From assembly GCA_009733775.1 (NCBI GenBank), contig WOGZ01000094.1, positions 1 through 64,000 on the forward strand: a DNA stretch of 64,000 nt. Reading direction: 5' to 3'. The notes under the pieces were generated by a model, which was not told the DNA's origin, did not search any database, and worked only from the letters and a program-made list of their open reading frames with translations. A program made the position numbers and the translations under genes. The DNA comes from Alectoria sarmentosa. Taxonomy: Eukaryota; Ascomycota; Lecanoromycetes; Lecanorales; Parmeliaceae. Shown here piece by piece: positions 1 through 10,866 of the stretch. The stretch's first letter is position 1, and every line of letters begins with the position of its first letter.

Positions 1-54
<54 letters not shown>
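1..54. repeat. (ACA)n trinucleotide microsatellite
   Basis: An uninterrupted run of ACA units starts the window and ends about 60 bases before the PPE1 start codon. It probably lies in that gene's promoter or 5' leader. It is a simple repeat with no evidence of translation. Confidence 0.95.
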
Positions 55-55
<1 letters not shown>

Positions 56-113
56 AGACAATGATAGTGATAATAATTCAAATCAATACTGTAAATCATC
101 ATCATTCATCATC

Positions 114-1680
114 ATGAGTGACCTTCAACGTTCTTTTGCCAAAGCAAAACTTGCTGCTTTACCCTTCCAACCGCCCCTCCATGCTGAAGAAGACGAGGAA
201 GGAGACGAGGGAGAAGGTGAATGTGGTCATTTGAGACCATCACCAGATACCTTTCAAGACGATGACTCCTCCTCCTCTGCATCTTCCGCTTCATCGACTG
301 GTACGATAATACCCTCTCCGAGTAAGAATCTTTTTGCTAGGCCCAAGTAACTTCCCCTTCCCTTCCCCCTTTTCATTCCCCATTGACCACGCAATTTCTG
401 CGCCAGCATCACCCGTCCTCTTTCTTATTTTATCCATCTTTCCTCCACTCCGCATACTTACTGTAAGATCTTGTGTACACTTTGGGCGTATAAACGAGCA
501 CTACCAATTCCAAAAGTCGGGTTTCTAAACGCCCTTCTTGATTGCAGATTTTCCACTGGTAGAAGAACGCTAGACCCCCTTCCTTGGAACGACTACTTCA
601 CTCGAGAGCTCTACTTGAACGTTTCTCGTCCCACGGAGAATGTCATCTTTCATGCATACATTGTCCCACCCACGGCCAAAGGCCCTCTCCTGGTAACCCA
701 TCACGGAGCCGGCTCCTCGGGCTTATCATTTGCTCTTTTCGCCTTGGAAGTGCGCAAGACCCTTCCCAACGCTGGTGTACTGTCTCTTGACGCTCGAGGT
801 CATGGGGAGACCGTTGTCGAGCACTTGGATAGTCAAAGCAACAATGCCGACCTCGACCTTAGCCTGGAGACCTTGAGTCAAGACTTGCTAGATGTCATAC
901 ACATGACTCAAACGCAATTGGTTTGGCCGGAATTGCCTCGCCTAGTCTTGATCGGCCACAGTCTTGGTGGGGCTGTGGTGACAAACGTAGCGGTGGCTGG
1001 TAAGCTTGGTAATGCGGTTTTAGGCTATGCTGTGCTGGACGTTGTGGAAGGTAAACTTTCTGATAACGCCGTATCGCATCTGACTCTTTTGTTTGACCTT
1101 CTATCCTTGCAGGATCTGCGATTGATGCACTGCAGAGCATGCACTCCTATCTCTCCACCAGGCCCAAGTCCTTTCCATCCATCGCTTCGGGAATTGAATG
1201 GCAGTGAGTCGTTTTCAGAATCCATGGTCGTCTCCTGCCAGCACTACTCCTCTGACCTCAGCAAGTACACGCTCTCGCACAATCCGCAACACCACATCTG
1301 CACGCATCTCTGTTCCGTCTCTTCTTCGTCGTGAACCATCAAACACATCTAATCAATGGACCTGGCGAACGGACCTCGCAGCCACACAGCCTTACTGGGA
1401 AGGCTGGTTTGCTGGCCTTAGCCGAAAGTTCCTGGACGCAAAGGGGGGAAAGCTGCTTCTGCTTGCGGGCACTGATAGACTAGACAAGGAGTTGATGATT
1501 GGGCAAATGCAAGGGAAATACCAATTGCAAGTGTTTCCCGAAGCGGGCCATTTCATTCATGAAGATCAAGCGGAGAAAACAGCAATGGTAGTAGCAGATT
1601 TCTATCGCAGAAACGATACGACTGCTTTGGTGCTGCCGCCGAAAGTGGGAGCAATTTCGAAGCCGAAAACTTTGGCTTGA
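114..1680 (+). CDS. PPE1: Protein phosphatase methylesterase 1 (four exons)
   Basis: The exons join as 114-346, 548-1050, 1113-1203 and 1266-1680, giving 413 residues. The protein is an alpha/beta hydrolase. In this family it removes the C-terminal methyl ester of the PP2A catalytic subunit. What I see: an acidic serine-rich N-terminus, then the conserved STGRRTLDPLPWNDYF block, the oxyanion-loop segment THHGAGSSG, and the nucleophile elbow GHSLGG with the catalytic serine near residue 216. The last exon carries the PYWEGWFAGLS motif and the active-site histidine in the EAGHFIHED context. The first intron is 201 bp and pyrimidine-rich; the others are about 62 bp. Length and motif order match fungal PPE1. 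The start is the first ATG in frame with the conserved part. The gene converges on the DUF1746 gene with 79 bp between them. Confidence 0.95.
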
Positions 1681-1759
1681 TGCCCTAATCCAAATGATAT
1701 TTACAAGAGACCACACGCCTTGCTTGTTGATAACCATGTACACGGGATGCACGCTAATT

Positions 1760-2797
1760 TCACTGAGCCTGCTGAAGCCTCTCCCCTAGTCGATAGCTCA
1801 GTGTTCTCCCTGCTACAGCAGCAACGGCTGCGGCGCCTGAAGCAGTCGCTTCACCAGAAGTATCCGCAGTGAACTGCTGCGAGCGGATAGTATCAATGAC
1901 ATGTACATTTACAATGACTGCCTGGCCGGTGAGGAAGGGGTCCAAAGGGTGTTGATCTCGTGGCTCATGGCTTTCGTCAGATTCATGTAGTTCATCTCGC
2001 TCTCTGTCCTCATCGCCTCCTGTTCGACCAGACGAAGTGTGCCGTACATCTTGGAACTCAATGTCTTCCTGAACAGTGTCGTCCCGCCTCAGCATTCCTC
2101 TTTCCTCGGAATCATGATCCTGCCTCGCTTCTTCAACCTCCTCTACCAGAACGTCTCCGTTCTCAACCGAGAGTTTTTTCCTCTCAAGCGTAACTGCCAG
2201 GATCAGCACCTGCAGTGCCAAAACAAATGCGTCCAGAACCAGCAATCTCCATCTGCTGACCGGACTCTCTTGACCCACAAAGTCAATCAATAGCCCACCG
2301 AGTAAATAGCCCCTCGTAGCTTCCCCGGCCGCCGGCGGTCTGAAGAGAAGGTGTGAAAGGATGCACAAGATGTTATTGCCAAAAATGATGCCGATGTAGG
2401 GACGGTGTGTGGGCGACGGCGGCGGAAAGATAGAAGGCTTTGGAGTAAAGTAAAACCAGTGCGGCAAAGCACGCAGGAGGAATTTGAAGAGCGAGATACT
2501 GTAGATTAAGTCAGCGAATACACGGAGTTCAGATGCGCTTTGCCGAGGGAATAGGATGACGCACTCCATATAGTAGAGGATTGAGAGTTGGCAATAGAAC
2601 ATGATATCGATGTTACGGATGAGCTGATCTAAAAATGCCGCCCTCTGCTCTCGCTGTCTGCGTCGCTTCTGCTGCACGGAGTCATCATCGCGATTTGCAG
2701 CCACGGCGGCGGCGGGGACTATCGCATGAGCGTTCGAGGTACCGTCGTTCAGGTCATGAGGGGTGTGGTCTGAGGCTGAAGGGGAGACATCGTTCAT
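1760..2797 (-). CDS. DUF1746 membrane protein, Dsc E3 ligase subunit 4-like
   Basis: A single exon of 345 residues. After a basic segment (QQKRRRQREQR near residue 45) comes a hydrophobic domain with about three or four membrane segments: MFYCQLSILYYMECVILF, the stretch around SISLFKFLLRALPHW, IIFGNNILCILSHLL, and a segment ending LQVLILAVTLERKK. The tail is acidic and disordered. This order fits the fungal DUF1746 family, which includes subunit 4 of the Golgi Dsc ubiquitin ligase that activates SREBP-type sterol regulators. The family call is from memory of the conserved N-terminal region; the Dsc4 role is inferred from it. The gene is transcribed away from RFC2 and shares an upstream region of about 340 bp with it. 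Confidence 0.7.
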   Translation of the reverse strand: MNDVSPSASDHTPHDLNDGTSNAHAIVPAAAVAANRDDDSVQQKRRRQREQRAAFLDQLIRNIDIMFYCQLSILYYMECVILFPRQSASELRVFADLIYSISLFKFLLRALPHWFYFTPKPSIFPPPSPTHRPYIGIIFGNNILCILSHLLFRPPAAGEATRGYLLGGLLIDFVGQESPVSRWRLLVLDAFVLALQVLILAVTLERKKLSVENGDVLVEEVEEARQDHDSEERGMLRRDDTVQEDIEFQDVRHTSSGRTGGDEDRERDELHESDESHEPRDQHPLDPFLTGQAVIVNVHVIDTIRSQQFTADTSGEATASGAAAVAAVAGRTLSYRLGERLQQAQ

Positions 2798-3139
2798 ATC
2801 TCACAAGTCAGACATTGGCCTTAGTCTCGAAGCAAGGATATGCAACGAGCTGAACTTATGTAGGCAGCAAAAGCCAATTTAAATCGTATACGATGATACG
2901 TACGAAATTTGTTTACGATTCAAATGCTCAAAGTAAAGACCGGTGTGACTTCCCCGATCTTCCACTCAATTAATAAGGCGCTGCACTAGTCTCTAGACTC
3001 TTGTTAGAAGAGCGCTTGCCATTAACTTGGCGCGCTCGCGTTTATCAGAGCGCGTCTTCTCCGCAAAGCAACCAACTGCTCCTTCATCTGTAAAGTAAGT
3101 GTTTCAACAGTCTGTCAATTCTCCTGTTCTTGAAGACCA
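2798..3139. promoter_or_regulatory. Shared divergent promoter of the Dsc4-like gene and RFC2
   Basis: These 342 bases separate two divergently transcribed start codons and must hold both promoters. Near the RFC2 side, at 3031-3055, is a CG-rich patch with two ACGCG cores on the minus strand (CGCGT at 3037-3041 and 3051-3055). ACGCG is the core of the MluI cell-cycle box that drives replication genes in yeasts, so S-phase control of RFC2 is a reasonable inference but is not shown. Confidence 0.4.
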
Positions 3140-4503
3140 ATGGCAAACTTCTTCGACAATAAGGCTCGTGCAGCCGCCGTTGCCGCAACTAATGGAGCCT
3201 CTTCATCCAAAGCCGCAGCCCCCAAAGGGTCCCAGAATCTGCAACCGTGGGTGGAGAAGTAGTATGTTGAGCGTCTAATCTACATGCTCCGACAGTCTTT
3301 GCTGATTTCAAATAGCCGTCCAAAGAGCTTGAACGATGTTACAGCGCAGGACCACACAATCACTGTTCTACAACGAACATTACAAGCTTCCAATGTATGA
3401 AATTCCCGAGCAACGGACATTGTACCAATTGACCAGAGCCGGTAGTTACCCCACATGCTATTCTATGGCCCTCCAGGAACGGGCAAGACGTCTACAATCC
3501 TCGCGCTCGCCAAAGAGCTCTACGGTCCCGAAATGTTCAGGACCCGTGTGCTTGAACTCAATGCCTCCGACGAACGCGGTATCTCGATAGTGCGAGAAAA
3601 AGTTAAAGATTTCGCACGAATGCAGCTCTCAAACCCACCTCCACATTACCAAGATCGGTACCCGTGCCCGCCGTACAAGATTATCATTCTCGACGAGGCA
3701 GACAGCATGACGCAAGACGCTCAGAGCGCGTTGAGAAGGACAATGGAGACATACAGCAAGATCACAAGATTCTGCTTGATTTGCAATTACGTCACAAGAA
3801 TCATTGATCCGTTGGCAAGTAGATGCAGTAAATTTCGTTTCAAGATGCTGGATCAAGGAAATGCCAAGAAGAGGCTAGAAGGCATTGCTGAAAATGAGAA
3901 TGTAAAGCTGGAGGATGGCGCCGTCGACACGCTGATCAAGTGCAGCGAGGGAGATCTAAGAAAGGCGATCACTTTCCTCCAGAGTGCAGCAAGATTAGTG
4001 GGCGCGGTAAAGGCATCTCATTCAAGATCGAATGGAAACTTAAAAAGGAGAGTTATTGAAGATGATGAGGATGAGGACGCTATGGAGGTGGATGGAGTTG
4101 ATGAGTCAACGGTAACGATCAAGAGTATTGAAGAAATAGCTGGCGTCATTCCGAACGAGGTCGTTGACAGATTGCTTCAAGCCATGCAGCCAAGGTCGAA
4201 GGGAGCCGTGTACGAAGCTGTAGCCAAGCAAGTAACGGACTTAGTGGCCGATGGGTGGAGTGCCACGCAAGTCGTAACGCAGGTACGAATAAGCTTCGTC
4301 GCTTTTCCAGTGGAAGAGATGCTGATCCTGAGTCCCAGCTCTACCAAAAGATCATTTATGACGATGCACTGAGTAACAAGCAGAAGAACAAGATCGTCAT
4401 GCAATTCTCAGACGTCGACAAGCGTCTCGTCGATGGCGCAGACGAACACTTGACCGTATTAGATCTCGCTTTGCAAGTATCTGGGGTCCTGGCAGAGACC
4501 TGA
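3140..4503 (+). CDS. RFC2: Replication factor C subunit 2 (four exons)
   Basis: The exons join as 3140-3261, 3316-3394, 3446-4282 and 4339-4503, giving 400 residues. This is an AAA+ subunit of the RFC clamp loader that places PCNA on primed DNA. Visible motifs: the start of the AAA+ module at WVEKYRPKSLNDV, Walker A GPPGTGKT, Walker B IILDEADSMT, sensor 1 in CLICNYVTRIIDP, and the SRCSKFRF arginine-finger box. The CPPYKIIILDEADSMT and FCLICNY wording points to the yeast Rfc2 (human RFC4) branch rather than Rfc3-5. An acidic insert around VIEDDEDEDAMEVDG sits before the C-terminal collar domain. All introns are about 50 bp and canonical. The last acceptor was chosen (CCCAG at 4338) to give VVTQLYQKI, which fits the family. 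Confidence 0.95.
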
Positions 4504-5359
4504 AGATTGAAATGCTACACTAGCTCAAAAATTCACGACACAAACCATTGCAGCTCCATGATAATCGATAGAGGCCCTCTTGAGGCTTGCGATGCACCAC
4601 CTCCAACATTCAAGCGTTTCAAAAGAGGACTCTCCTCGCTCGACTTTGATTAACTGCGACATGCTCTGTTTTGAGACCAAATGTGACACCAAGAGTTTGC
4701 CAGGTGAGCTGCCGAATTCTGGCCTGTTCACTATGGCAAAAGTCGAAGACCGTGAGCAAGGAACCTTGCAAGACGCCAATCATATTCCCATGTTGGTCGT
4801 GCCGAGGAACTCGTAGTCCACGAATGATGGCTATGGGATTTAGCTGTGGGGAAATATGAAGCGGTGGAGGAATACTCTACATTCACAAGTACGTGGTACT
4901 CAAACATCAACGGTCTGCCCTGATGATTGCACGGACTATACCAGGATCCCTTGCCATAACCACAGCTGGATCACAAAAATCCGAAGCCCTTCTTCCGACA
5001 TCTCCGCTTGTGGCTGCATCTATGATACGATTGACCGCATTCTGATTCTATAACCTGTGCTTATGAGGTCAGGTTGACTTGCAAAAATCATTGCAGATAT
5101 CGTCCGGACCGATTCCAAAGCAAGCCCGACTGACCTCGAAATATTTCAAGGCTTGTTTTTAAAGCTTACATCCAGAAGAGTATCCAAAGATCAGAGGTTC
5201 ACGGCACCAGCACACGTGCTAGAGGCAGGATACACTTCATTTTGAAGTCGTCTCATCAAAATCCTAAGATTAGAGATCGCTGCGCTTGGTTGAGGTCTCT
5301 AGACTATCAGGCGTGTGTGGAACCAATGATGGACATGGCACAAGCTTGGTTCAAGCTTT
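4504..5359. other. Intergenic region between convergent RFC2 and DUS2
   Basis: About 850 bases between two 3' ends. Only short overlapping open frames without domain similarity are present. I see no RNA gene or repeat. Confidence 0.6.
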
Positions 5360-6622
5360 TCAGACAGTCATTGCGGGCATCTCCGACCTCGTACCCACAC
5401 CTCGCTCGGACAACGGGCTTCTGCTTTCTTTGTCAATAGATCTCTCTTTTCCCATGTTTCCTCCAGCAGCTTGTGCGCTTTTATTTTGGTACTTTGCCCC
5501 CTTCATAGCCTTGGTCTCCTTCAGCGCATTTATGCTGAGTCTCTCGTCCACATCTTTTGCCAGATCAACCATATCATGCAGCTCCAGGACCTCGCAGACT
5601 TGACAGTAACCCATGCAAGCAGCAACTCTCCTGAAAATTTCGGCTTTACCAGGCATTAATTGACTAAGCAGGAACTTGGTGTTCCCCCATTTATTTTCGA
5701 CCTCCAACGCTGTCTTCATGTATTCCGTCACGACCTCTCTCCATGGCAACAGTCCGCCTTCTTCTTTCGTCCTGAAACAACTTGAGTTTGCCTCTGCGGC
5801 GGTTGCAATCATGCCACCATCAACACCATATTCTTGCGCCAACTGCAACGCCTCGTCCTTGTCCTTGACGTCCCCGTTCATCAAGCAAGCCACGCCTTCC
5901 TCCCGACAAATGTCCGCGATCATTCGTAGCTGTTCTCGTATAGCTCTTTCTCTCGGCCTCATGGGCGTGGTACGGCAGTGTACTGTCAGTCCTGTGATAC
6001 CAGTATTGCACAGCTTCCTTACGAGTGCTTCCGTCTTCTCTGCCGTCTCCAAGAGGCGAATCTTGACGCTAATTCCAATTTCATATACCTCGCCCACCTC
6101 TTTCACCAATGCTGCTAGGATCGAAGCTAGCAAGTCCGGTGTTTGCAACAGCGCAGCTCCCATACCGCCCGAGGTGGAGAAGGGCTTTGGGCAGCCTGCA
6201 TTGACATCTATTCCGGCCACATCTTCGGCAACAAGCTTTGCGGCCTCCACAGCCGTTTCGGGCGAAGCGGTCCCAATCTGGAATATCAATTTCCCATGTT
6301 CTCGTGTAGGATGTAGTCTGTAGATCAAACTCTCTTTTTGGACGGGAGTTTGGGGTCTCGAGGAATTGGAAGGCAAGCGAGTGAAATCGATAGTCGACGT
6401 TGCTGGGTTGAAGCGCTTGGTCGTTCCTATCATAGACCTATCGACGGTTTCGGGCCCCCAGACCAAGCCTGCGCCGTACTTTAGAGCGAGCAGACGAGAG
6501 GGCAATTCGCCAGAGCGGACCATGGGGGCGAGTACGACCTTGCCCCGGTAATCCACGCCATTCTTGGGTATGGGGACTCTTTTGGGTGTAGAGGTCATGA
6601 TTCTAGCGAGGGATCGAAGCAT
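5360..6622 (-). CDS. DUS2: tRNA-dihydrouridine(20) synthase
   Basis: A single exon encoding 420 residues if the ATG at 6622 is used; the ATG at 6599 (MTSTPKR) is an alternative. The protein is an FMN-dependent TIM-barrel enzyme that reduces uridine 20 in the tRNA D-loop. The first strand reads VVLAPMVRSGELPSRLL. The catalytic cysteine is near residue 144 in DVNAGCPKPFSTSGGMGAALL, wording typical of Dus2 rather than Dus1, 3 or 4. SVKIRLLE, LTVHCRTTPMRPRE and VACLMNGDVKDKDEA are the later FMN/tRNA-contact strands. The C-terminus after about residue 360 is basic and low-complexity. The frame stays open further upstream but has no ATG there. The gene is divergent from IPP1. Confidence 0.92.
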   Translation of the reverse strand: MLRSLARIMTSTPKRVPIPKNGVDYRGKVVLAPMVRSGELPSRLLALKYGAGLVWGPETVDRSMIGTTKRFNPATSTIDFTRLPSNSSRPQTPVQKESLIYRLHPTREHGKLIFQIGTASPETAVEAAKLVAEDVAGIDVNAGCPKPFSTSGGMGAALLQTPDLLASILAALVKEVGEVYEIGISVKIRLLETAEKTEALVRKLCNTGITGLTVHCRTTPMRPRERAIREQLRMIADICREEGVACLMNGDVKDKDEALQLAQEYGVDGGMIATAAEANSSCFRTKEEGGLLPWREVVTEYMKTALEVENKWGNTKFLLSQLMPGKAEIFRRVAACMGYCQVCEVLELHDMVDLAKDVDERLSINALKETKAMKGAKYQNKSAQAAGGNMGKERSIDKESRSPLSERGVGTRSEMPAMTV

Positions 6623-7308
6623 CAGCGACGGGTTATTGTCACCATGCGAGGTCACAGAGTTGGTAGTATTATGTCAAATCATACACATTCTCGTTGTTTC
6701 GATCATCTCTTTGAGTCAGTCCAAGATGACTGCCAAGCAAAATCTAGTGCATTAACTTACATCATTTTCACAAAATCACAATTTTCACAAGATACGTATA
6801 AGTAGGTACGTAGTTGATTGTAAATAAGATTATTTTGTTTTTTTCAATATATTATTGTATATTGTATATTGTGTATTGTATATTGTATACTGGACGGACC
6901 TTCACCTCGGGTCAACATCACACTGTACGGTGTCCTCGTACTGGATCACCATCACATTCACGTGCTATTATTGCTAGGCTCGAGGAGGAGTAGAAGGTTG
7001 AAAGGAGTGTTCCCAAAGGAGCGAATGATCAGAATTAGGGCTAGTTACCTGCATCTTTTAATCAATACAGGTAAAGGTACAGGTACAGGTATTATTATTG
7101 TTCTTGTTATTGTATCAAGTATTATTTATTGACCCGCACAGCTTGCATTAATTCTCTTAATTCTCTTAATTCTCCATCCACACTGGCTCTCCCCAACTCC
7201 CACTCAAAATCGATCTTGAGCCCCACCAGACCCTGGGACCTTCTCACAATCTCTCGAGCCCAACACATCTCAAGACACCTGTCCACCCAGACACCACAAC
7301 AACTCGAC
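6623..7308. promoter_or_regulatory. Divergent promoter region of DUS2 and IPP1
   Basis: About 690 bases. It contains AT-rich tandem TGTATAT-type sequence (about 6840-6890) and short CAGGTA repeats near 7068-7090. The reading frame of IPP1 stays open upstream of its ATG from about 7129 with a presequence-like composition (see findings). Confidence 0.5.
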
Positions 7309-8394
7309 ATGACTTCCCTCCCCATCAGCGACAAAGGCTATCATGCCAATGCCCCCAGCGGATACTCGGTCAGAAAGAACGCGGCGCCCAACACACTGGA
7401 GCACCGCATCTACGTTGAAAAGGATGGAGTGCCCTTGTCACCATTCCATGACATTCCCTTGTACGCCAATGAGCAGCAGACTATTCTCAACATGATCGTC
7501 GAGATTCCACGCTGGACTAATGCCAAGATGGAGGTAGGCTTCAAGATTGCAAAACCATCAAACTCTTTAAAAGGATGAGTGCTGATGCGAGTCCTCCAGA
7601 TTTCCAAGGAAGAGACACTGAACCCAATCAAACAAGATATAAAGAAGGGCAAGCTCCGCTACGTCCGCAACTGCTTCCCTCACAAAGGTTACCTCTGGAA
7701 CTACGGAGCCTTTCCTCAGGTGTGAGCACCTACAACCTCTTTTGGCTCTACACTGACCGAAAACCTAGACCTGGGAAGACCCAAATGTTGTCCACCCGGA
7801 GACCAAGGCCAAGGGTGACAACGATCCCCTCGACGTCTGCGAGATTGGTGAGCTTGTTGCAACACCAGGACAAATCAAGCAAGTCAAGGTCCTCGGGGTC
7901 ATGGCTCTGCTCGACGAGGAGGAGACCGACTGGAAGATCATTGTCATTGACGTCAATGACCCATTGGCACCTCGACTCAACGACATCGAGGATGTCGAGC
8001 GACACCTACCTGGCCTGTTGAGGGCCACAAACGAGTGGTTCCGTATCTACAAAATCCCAGACGGAAAGCCAGAAAACCAGTTTGCATTCTCAGGAGAGTG
8101 CAAGAACAAGAAATACGCCACGGATGTCATTCGTGAGTGTGCTGAGGCCTGGGAGAAGTTGATCACTGGCAGAACTCAGCCGGGTGGCATTTCGCTGTAA
8201 ACTCCCCTGACTTGTCGAGTGTCACAAATATACTGAGAAGCTGACGCTGCTATAGGGCCAACGGGACCGTCTCGCACTCCCAGGACCGTATGGATGCTAG
8301 CTCCCTCAAAATCCCGAGGCATGAGGACCTGGCTCCCAAGCCCATTGACGGGATTTATGACAAGTGGTTCTTCATTTCTGGCGCTGCCAACTAA
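7309..8394 (+). CDS. IPP1: Inorganic pyrophosphatase (four exons)
   Basis: The exons join as 7309-7533, 7600-7719, 7769-8196 and 8256-8394, giving 303 residues. It is a family I soluble pyrophosphatase that hydrolyses PPi and so pulls biosynthetic reactions forward. The signature DNDPLDVCEIG carries the metal-binding aspartates. NCFPHKGYLWNYGAFPQTWEDP and ATNEWFRIYKIPDGKPENQFAFSGECKNKKYA are classic fungal wording. The last exon is easily missed because the frame closes at 8200; splicing at 8196/8256 restores the conserved ending DKWFFISGAAN. The start chosen is the ATG giving MTSLPISDK. Confidence 0.95.
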
Positions 8395-9180
8395 GCTCGC
8401 CACTCTTCTCGAGCCAAGTGCCTGCCACAATAGATTCAAATCGTGCCGATGATGGAGAGTCATGGGGATAGTCGAGACTGGACGGTGCATAAGAGTCGTT
8501 TCCAGCAACATATACTTTAGTGTAGAAAATGGACAAGCCCGTATGGAACTGTTCTCGGAGCTCCATGCTAATGGTCTATTGTCATGGTCCATCAACTGCC
8601 CGCCAGATCTGCCTGTCGGTTTAGAACCCTTGAATGGCGGTCCACCTCCTCCACGACGTCATTTATCTTCAACTTTTCCGTGTCCAGTTGCATTTCTTTC
8701 CCATCTCCTACAAGGACGTTTGATCAGCTGAAATCCATTGTGAAGCAAAAAAGCGCCTAGGTGTGAAGGACTTACTGAATTTGAGTTTCAGGAAGCTAGG
8801 TTCTTGGCTATCGCGCGTGAGAACCGTGGTGTTGATCTTCATCGTAGTCCTGGCATTGGCGGGTAGATGCGCCAGAAAGACTCGACAGGTCTTTGAAGGC
8901 TTTGTGAACGGATTGAACCGGGTAGTCACTTCGGTGATGTGCTTTGTGATCATGACTACCAATCCAATAGCAGCTGAGGAACATATGAGCTTCAATTGGT
9001 AGACTTTTGTATTAGTTCTCATACCTGGTAGTGAAGCTCCTTCGTTCAAATCCAACGAGTAGGTTGGAAGTGGAAGAAAGCAATTCGGACGTCGATCCTT
9101 TGCAGTGGGCGGAAATTGACCGCAACATCGTCACCTCGCACCGTCTTTCCACCACCCCTATCAATTTCTTCGGCTTTGAA
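8395..9180. other. Intergenic region between IPP1 and SEC20
   Basis: Nearly 790 bases between tandem genes. Several short open frames exist on both strands, but none has recognisable domains, start context or conserved wording. It probably holds the IPP1 3' UTR and the SEC20 promoter. Confidence 0.6.
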
Positions 9181-10584
9181 ATGACCGCACCAGCACTGGA
9201 TGCCCGCTTGAAATCTCTATTCGGAACTCTGAAGCAGACGCAGCAGCTGATCACTCGCCTCTCCAAGTTTCCCGCCCAACCTGGTGCAAGTCCTTCAAAC
9301 CTTGACGAGGGCGACGCCCGCGTGGAACTCAGTGCAGAGATCCACCAGAGCTTGAAGGAGCAGGAGGAAGACTTCGACTTACTACGGCAAGAGGTAGAAG
9401 ATCAGACGAATATATCTAGTTGGTCGTCGAGCGTCCGCCGGAGAGACGGTGGAAAAGACAGTCGAAGAATAGATCTAGCAGCGCTAACTACGCGGTTGGG
9501 GGAGGATCTGAAATTGTGGGCATTCTATAGCATTTTTTCTCTCCTGATCTCATATTGACGTACGTGGCCCCAGTACCCGTGCCCAATTTCGCAAAGCTCA
9601 GCTTCAAGCCAAGCGTAACGCAGAAGTCGCAAAGCGCAAAGAACGAGAACTCCTATTCGCAGGTATACAAGAAGGAAACAGCACTTCAGTCTACGGTCGA
9701 AAAAAGGGTCAAGAGAAGCTATCTCAGGAGGAAATACTACTCAATGCTTCGAGCGACGTGACTGCTGCATTGAGAAGGACCCACACTCTGATGTCAGCGG
9801 AGCTCGAAAGGAGCCAATTCGCAAGGGAGACTCTGGGTGAGGATGTTAAGGCAACTTTGCGTCTTCAGTATGGCTAATATTCTACAAAGAAATCTCTACA
9901 AAAGACCTGGATACCCTCTCGGAATCTTACAGCAATCTCGACACTCTGCTCTCGTCGTCCCGTTCACTTGTTTCTAGTCTCATACACTCACAGAAGTCAG
10001 ACACCTGGTACCTCGAGAGCGCTTTTTATATCCTTGCTGCTACTATTACCTGGCTTGTGTTCCGACGCCTCATCTACGGACCTGGTTGGTGGTTGTTATA
10101 TTTGCCTACGAAGTGGCTGTGGCGGTTGAGCCTTTTTGCCGTGCAGCTTTTGGTGGGTTCACTATCGGCAGTAGCTGGAACTATTGGAGCCCAAAATCAA
10201 AGCAGTACACTTTCTCAAGCCTCAGAAGGCATTGCTACAAGCTTAGCGCAGAAGCCTACTGGCACGGGCAAGATTCCGACTTTCAAACCGAACAGTCCAG
10301 CACGTTCGGTTAATGCCGGAGCTGGTGGAAAAGGCGCCAAAATGCAGCAGCCGGAGCAGCCTTCAAGAAAGGAGGACAAGAGCTTGTCAGATGAAGTGGG
10401 GGAGATGGCCGAGCAGAGTCGGAAGAAGGAGTACACCCAGCCCGAGAACACAGCAACCACTGAGGTTGAACGGCAGGGCACCGTACTAAGAGAGAGGAGA
10501 GAAGATGAGCGTCCAAACCCCAAGAAACGGCAATGGGAAGAGCCCATTGATCGTTCACGGGAGAATGCCCAACGAGATGCATAG
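9181..10584 (+). CDS. SEC20: Sec20-family SNARE (three exons)
   Basis: The exons join as 9181-9515, 9574-9836 and 9890-10584, giving 430 residues. Sec20 is a t-SNARE of the ER that receives COPI vesicles from the Golgi. An N-terminal helical region of about 200 residues is followed by the basic segment FTRAQFRKAQLQAKRNAEVAKRKERELL. Then comes the Sec20 SNARE helix (ALRRTHTLMSAELERSQFA onward, about residues 175-230), with heptads interrupted by the STKDLDTLSESYSNLDTLL stretch. A hydrophobic anchor follows, around FYILAATITWLVF, then an unusually aromatic stretch (GPGWWLLYLPTKWLW). The tail of about 130 residues is charged and disordered and lacks the HDEL-type ending of yeast Sec20. The frame is open a little upstream of 9181 but without an ATG. 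Confidence 0.85.
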
Positions 10585-10866
10585 TAAATACAGACATTGA
10601 CCTGATTATTTTATCTTTTTTATTATTATTTCAATCGTTATTCGTCCCTCCAGTCCCATCACACTTTTAGGTTACTATTTGGTGCAAATTATTCAATTGA
10701 ATCTCTGGCTGGTGTGTGTCGGTCTTAACGGATTTAGTGGGCAAAGACTTTGGCAGCAATGTTGAATATTGACGCTCATAATGCTGCCAAATCCACGTCG
10801 CGCATCCGAAAACTCTGCCTGATCAATGCATATAACAGTCCATCCCCTCTCTAAAGTTCCTCAGCA

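Noticed and set aside
5676..6323. 215-codon plus-strand open frame inside DUS2
   Set aside because: It is the antisense of a well-conserved enzyme; the coding signal belongs to the minus strand.
8950..9060. tRNA-like stretch with an A-box-like GCTTCAATTGGTAGA and a B-box-like GTTCAAATCC
   Set aside because: The bases flanking the putative T-loop do not pair and no acceptor stem closes, so it is not a tRNA.
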